Assembly (NCBI GenBank): GCA_036655755.1
Contig: JAVVPN010000052.1
Span: forward strand, 1 to 19,191
From: JAUNSR01 sp036655755
Lineage (GTDB): Bacteria; Bacteroidota; Bacteroidia; Bacteroidales; JAUNSR01
Length of the DNA stretch: 19,191 nt
Direction of reading: 5' to 3'
Shown here: in pieces, positions 16,148 to 19,191 of the stretch
How the letters are laid out: every line of letters starts with the position of its first letter
Position numbering within the stretch: position 1 is the stretch's first letter
Program-made: the position numbers and the translations under genes
The notes under the pieces: model-generated
What the model was told of the DNA's origin: nothing
Databases searched by the model: none
What the model saw: only the letters and a program-made list of their open reading frames with translations

Positions 16148-17665
16148 ATGAATAGAAATTGTTTACTGATAGTTATTTTATTGTTTGTTTATTTCCCCAA
16201 AGGGTTTTCAGTAAAAAATCCGGATGTCAGATCAGAAAGACTGACAAAAAAACAATTGCGAGATAAAGTAAAAGGAGCATGGGCCGGGCAAGTGCTGGGT
16301 TGTACTTATGGAGGCCCGACAGAGTTTCGTTACGTTGGTACCATGATTCAGGACTATATTCCGATACCATGGGGTAAGGATGAAGTAAAGAAGTGGTTTG
16401 ATACTGCTCCTGGCCTTTATGACGATGTATATGTTGATCTGACTTTTGTGGAAGTATTTGATAAATATGGATTAAATGCCACGGTTGATGATTTTGCCAA
16501 TGCTTTTAAAAATTCAAACTATCCTCTGTGTCATGCAAATCAGCAGGCACGTTATAATCTGATTTATGGAGCCACAGGGCATGAGGCCGGTTTTTGGAAA
16601 AATAATCCGCATGCCGATTGCCTTGATTTTCAGATTGAAGCAGACTTTGCCGGTATTATGTCCCCAGGGATGCCGAACGTGGCAAGTGCTATCTGTGATA
16701 CGGTTGGGCATTTGATGAGTTATGGAAATGGATGGTATGGAGGTGTATATGTAGCCGGAATGTACTCCTTGGCTTTTATATATGACAATATTGAAAAGGT
16801 TGTAGAAGACGCTCTGATTCTGATTCCTCAAAAAAGTACTTTTTATCAATGTATTCGTGACGTAATTAACTGGTATAAAAAATATCCCGGCGACTGGAAG
16901 CAGACCTGGTTTGAAGTGGAGCGGAAATGGAGTGAGGACTATGCATGTCCCGATGGCGTTTATGTGCCTTTTAATATAGAAACCCCTGTAAATGCTGCTT
17001 ATATTGTTATAGGATTATTATACGGACAAGGTGACTTTGAGCGAACTTTAGATATTTCTACTCGTTGTGGGCAGGATTCCGATTGTAATCCGGCTTCTGC
17101 TGGAGGCATATTAGGCACTTTATTGGGATATTCTCACATTCCCGAAAAGTATCGTAAAGAACTTATTCCGGTAGAAGACACCCCTTTCTCCCATACTCCC
17201 TATTCGCTAAATAAAGCATATGAGGTAAGTTATAAACTTGCACTTGGGGAGATTTTACTTCATGGAGGAGAAGAACAATCCGAAACAGTAACGATTCGTG
17301 CAGTATCTCCCCAACCGGTACAGTTTGAGGAAAGTTTCGGCGGCTTAAAACTTTTGCGGAAAGATAGCTTCTACAAGTCGATCAAAGAGTTACCTGAAAT
17401 GGAATTCAAGGGTGTGGGTATGGTTTTGAAAGGGATGCTCCAAGGGGATATCAACCAAGAATATGTAGGAGAGGTCGCAGTTTTTATGAATGACCAGCTT
17501 TTAGAGAAAGTGTATCTTCCGATAAAATGGAACAATCGTAAGCATGAAATATTTTTCAAATACGATTTGCCCAATGCTGATTACAAAGTTCGTTTTGAAT
17601 GGCTTAATCCGATAGAAGGATCCGATATTCAGGTTACGGATGCGATTTTTTATGATGTGGAATAA
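16148..17665 (+). CDS. Exported ADP-ribosylglycohydrolase-fold protein, putative glycosidase
   Basis: A 505-residue protein with an N-terminal signal peptide (about 1-21, hydrophobic CLLIVILLFVYF). Residues about 31-370 match the ADP-ribosylglycohydrolase (ARH/DraG, PF03747) all-alpha fold. LRDKVKGAWAGQVLGCTYGG (37-56) is its opening helix; YDDVYVDLTF (91-100) sits at the metal-binding TDD motif; and CGQDSDCNPASAGGILGTLLG (307-327) corresponds to GGDTDTxAAxAGxLxGA. Asp92, Asp93, Asp310 and Asp312 are therefore likely metal ligands, although the usual Thr residues are changed. A C-terminal region of about 135 residues (372-505) looks beta-rich and is extra to the catalytic domain. Classical members remove ADP-ribose from proteins in the cytosol; the export signal, ROK regulator and neighbouring glycosidase-like gene point to a carbohydrate substrate. 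That last step is inference. Confidence 0.88.
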   Translation: MNRNCLLIVILLFVYFPKGFSVKNPDVRSERLTKKQLRDKVKGAWAGQVLGCTYGGPTEFRYVGTMIQDYIPIPWGKDEVKKWFDTAPGLYDDVYVDLTFVEVFDKYGLNATVDDFANAFKNSNYPLCHANQQARYNLIYGATGHEAGFWKNNPHADCLDFQIEADFAGIMSPGMPNVASAICDTVGHLMSYGNGWYGGVYVAGMYSLAFIYDNIEKVVEDALILIPQKSTFYQCIRDVINWYKKYPGDWKQTWFEVERKWSEDYACPDGVYVPFNIETPVNAAYIVIGLLYGQGDFERTLDISTRCGQDSDCNPASAGGILGTLLGYSHIPEKYRKELIPVEDTPFSHTPYSLNKAYEVSYKLALGEILLHGGEEQSETVTIRAVSPQPVQFEESFGGLKLLRKDSFYKSIKELPEMEFKGVGMVLKGMLQGDINQEYVGEVAVFMNDQLLEKVYLPIKWNNRKHEIFFKYDLPNADYKVRFEWLNPIEGSDIQVTDAIFYDVE

Positions 17666-17704
17666 TCTCTTTTAATATTGTGAAAACTAAATAAGAAAAT
17701 TAAG

Positions 17705-19180
17705 ATGGTAAAATGGTCCTCTTTACTATGCACATTAGGCATTTTTGCATTTTTTGCAAGCTGCTCATCGGTTACGACAAAAACACGTGGCACTACACCG
17801 GTCGATACACGTACCAGCCTTACCCTGCTCCCTCCGTCGCCGATTACTAATCAGGTAACACTCGATATTAGGGGTGGAATATGGAATGAAGGGGATAAAT
17901 CCAAAGAATATCAAATAACAGTTTATGTGGATGAAGTATCGAATGATAAAAAGATATTTTCAGAAACACGTACCATCGCGCCCGGAAAAAGCGACGGGAT
18001 AAAGATTAACCTGAATACCGCTGATATGGGTGGTACACGAAAGATTATTTTTGATGTTGAATGTAATAAGGAAAAATGGCAAAAGATAGAATCCGTTACG
18101 ATTATTCCATCCGACATACGTTCTACGCGGATGATTGATGGCGCCTGGTTCGAATTTTATCATTGGTGTGAAAATGAGGGGCGTTTATGGAATAAAGATA
18201 TTATAAAGTTGACTGATAATCAATGGAAAGAGATGGTGCGGGGAATGCATGAACTCAATATGAATGTCGTTGTCATTCAGGAACTTTTTAGAAATGAAAA
18301 ATATGTAGGGAAACATAATATGGATAGCACCGGATACACCGGATATGCTTATTATGAGTCGGACCTTTATCCTCGCCAAGACTCGGACTCTATTTTCCTG
18401 CACACAAATTTCGGTGAAACATCTCCTAATAAGCCTGCATATCCCCATTTGATAGCACAGGCTCCGTTAGACGCGGTGCTTGAGGAAGCCGAACGACTGG
18501 ATATGAAGATTTTTTTAGGAATCGGTGGATATGCATGGTTTGACTTTTCGGAAGGTTCCTTAAAATGGTCTAAAGAGGTAGCTCAAGAATTATGGAATAA
18601 ATATGGCCATTATAAATCTTTTTACGGATGGTATATTTCGAATGAGATATTTGGTAATTTAGGAATGGAGGATCATCAAAAAGATGAAATCGTTCATTTT
18701 TTCGAAGAATTTACTCCATTCGTAAAGCAATTAGCTCCAGATAAACCGGTTATGTTAGCTTCCAATTGTCATGATATAAAAGGTGCGAGAGATTATTATC
18801 CAAAACTATTGCGTAATCTGGATATCTTATGTCCGTTTGGCTTTCACCGAATGCCGGAAGGCGATTATACCGGCAAAGAAGCTGCTGCGATTTTACAATC
18901 GTATTGTGATGCTGCGGGTTCGCATCTATGGATGGACATGGAGATTTTCCTGTTCGGAGATAAAAACTCTTTGTATCCACGCCCTATAGAGCAGGTGATT
19001 CGTGATTTAAATGTCTTTGATAACTTCGAAAAGGTTTTTTGTTATTCCTATACCGGATTATTAAATGCACCATGGCAGACAGCCCATCCTGGTGGAGAAG
19101 CAACCGTAAAGTTGTATAACGATTACCTAAACTATCTTGAAAACGATTGGAAGAAGACTTATTTTACGTTTAAAGAATAA
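17705..19180 (+). CDS. DUF4434-type TIM-barrel lipoprotein, putative glycoside hydrolase
   Basis: A 491-residue lipoprotein with lipobox FASC and lipidation at Cys20. An N-terminal beta-sandwich-like region (about 38-135) precedes a (beta/alpha)8 barrel (about 142-480) resembling DUF4434 (PF14488). Barrel strands end in GAWFEFYHW (146-154), NVVVIQEL (187-194), KIFLGIGGY (268-276), GWYISNEI (308-315), VMLASN (349-354) and WMDMEIF (409-415). The NE pair Asn313-Glu314 after the fourth-strand-like segment and Glu413 near the C-terminal end are in the right places for acid/base and nucleophile of a retaining clan-A-type glycosidase; this catalytic assignment is inference. It follows the ADP-ribosylglycohydrolase-fold gene by 39 bp and is surely co-transcribed. 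The surface or periplasmic lipoprotein would act on a glycan before or after SusCD uptake. The operon may continue beyond 19191. Confidence 0.85.
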   Translation: MVKWSSLLCTLGIFAFFASCSSVTTKTRGTTPVDTRTSLTLLPPSPITNQVTLDIRGGIWNEGDKSKEYQITVYVDEVSNDKKIFSETRTIAPGKSDGIKINLNTADMGGTRKIIFDVECNKEKWQKIESVTIIPSDIRSTRMIDGAWFEFYHWCENEGRLWNKDIIKLTDNQWKEMVRGMHELNMNVVVIQELFRNEKYVGKHNMDSTGYTGYAYYESDLYPRQDSDSIFLHTNFGETSPNKPAYPHLIAQAPLDAVLEEAERLDMKIFLGIGGYAWFDFSEGSLKWSKEVAQELWNKYGHYKSFYGWYISNEIFGNLGMEDHQKDEIVHFFEEFTPFVKQLAPDKPVMLASNCHDIKGARDYYPKLLRNLDILCPFGFHRMPEGDYTGKEAAAILQSYCDAAGSHLWMDMEIFLFGDKNSLYPRPIEQVIRDLNVFDNFEKVFCYSYTGLLNAPWQTAHPGGEATVKLYNDYLNYLENDWKKTYFTFKE

Positions 19181-19191
19181 GGAACTGTTTG

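Overview
The window looks like a chromosomal segment from a member of the order Bacteroidales (Bacteroidota), with a Bacteroides/Parabacteroides-like gut commensal the best guess. The evidence is a SusC/SusD outer-membrane pair with its own ECF sigma factor and FecR anti-sigma factor, lipoproteins with clear lipoboxes, start codons mostly lacking a strong Shine-Dalgarno sequence, and two promoters matching the Bacteroides -33 TTTG / -7 TAnnTTTG consensus. The genus is a guess; order-level assignment is firm.

Left third (1-7134), mostly housekeeping. The 5' part of a tRNA-Lys(UUU) gene runs off the left edge on the minus strand behind its own promoter. Next on the minus strand are an AI-2E/PerM-family membrane protein and thymidine kinase (tdk), probably co-transcribed, and a hexapeptide-repeat O-acetyltransferase of the maltose acetyltransferase type. 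Divergent from the last is a plus-strand run: a PBP4-type D-Ala-D-Ala carboxypeptidase (dacB), an unrecognised protein with a Pro/Lys/Glu linker, the 16S rRNA methyltransferase rsmI, a coiled-coil lipoprotein and a YjjG-like HAD phosphatase. A strong hairpin at 7088-7134 ends this run and also the convergent locus to its right.

Middle (7165-14114), all minus strand: ECF sigma factor, FecR-type anti-sigma factor, a SusC-like TonB-dependent transporter with an N-terminal STN signalling domain, and a SusD-like lipoprotein. This is the standard layout of a trans-envelope-regulated uptake system: ligand passing through the transporter signals through the STN domain to FecR, which releases the sigma factor to raise transcription of the transporter pair. 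No degradative enzyme lies inside this four-gene block.

Right third (14286-19191): a ROK-family repressor on the minus strand, a 532-bp very AT-rich divergent intergenic region, and a plus-strand pair encoding a secreted ADP-ribosylglycohydrolase-fold protein and a lipoprotein with a DUF4434-type TIM-barrel that looks like a glycoside hydrolase. The ROK gene has a consensus promoter whose -7 box lies in an inverted repeat, so autoregulation is likely. The simplest reading is that the ROK protein senses a sugar and controls the divergent enzyme operon, which may continue past the right edge, while the adjacent SusCD locus imports the product. The most novel element is the exported ADP-ribosylglycohydrolase-fold enzyme in a glycan-utilization setting, where a glycosidase role on a carbohydrate seems likelier than removal of ADP-ribose.
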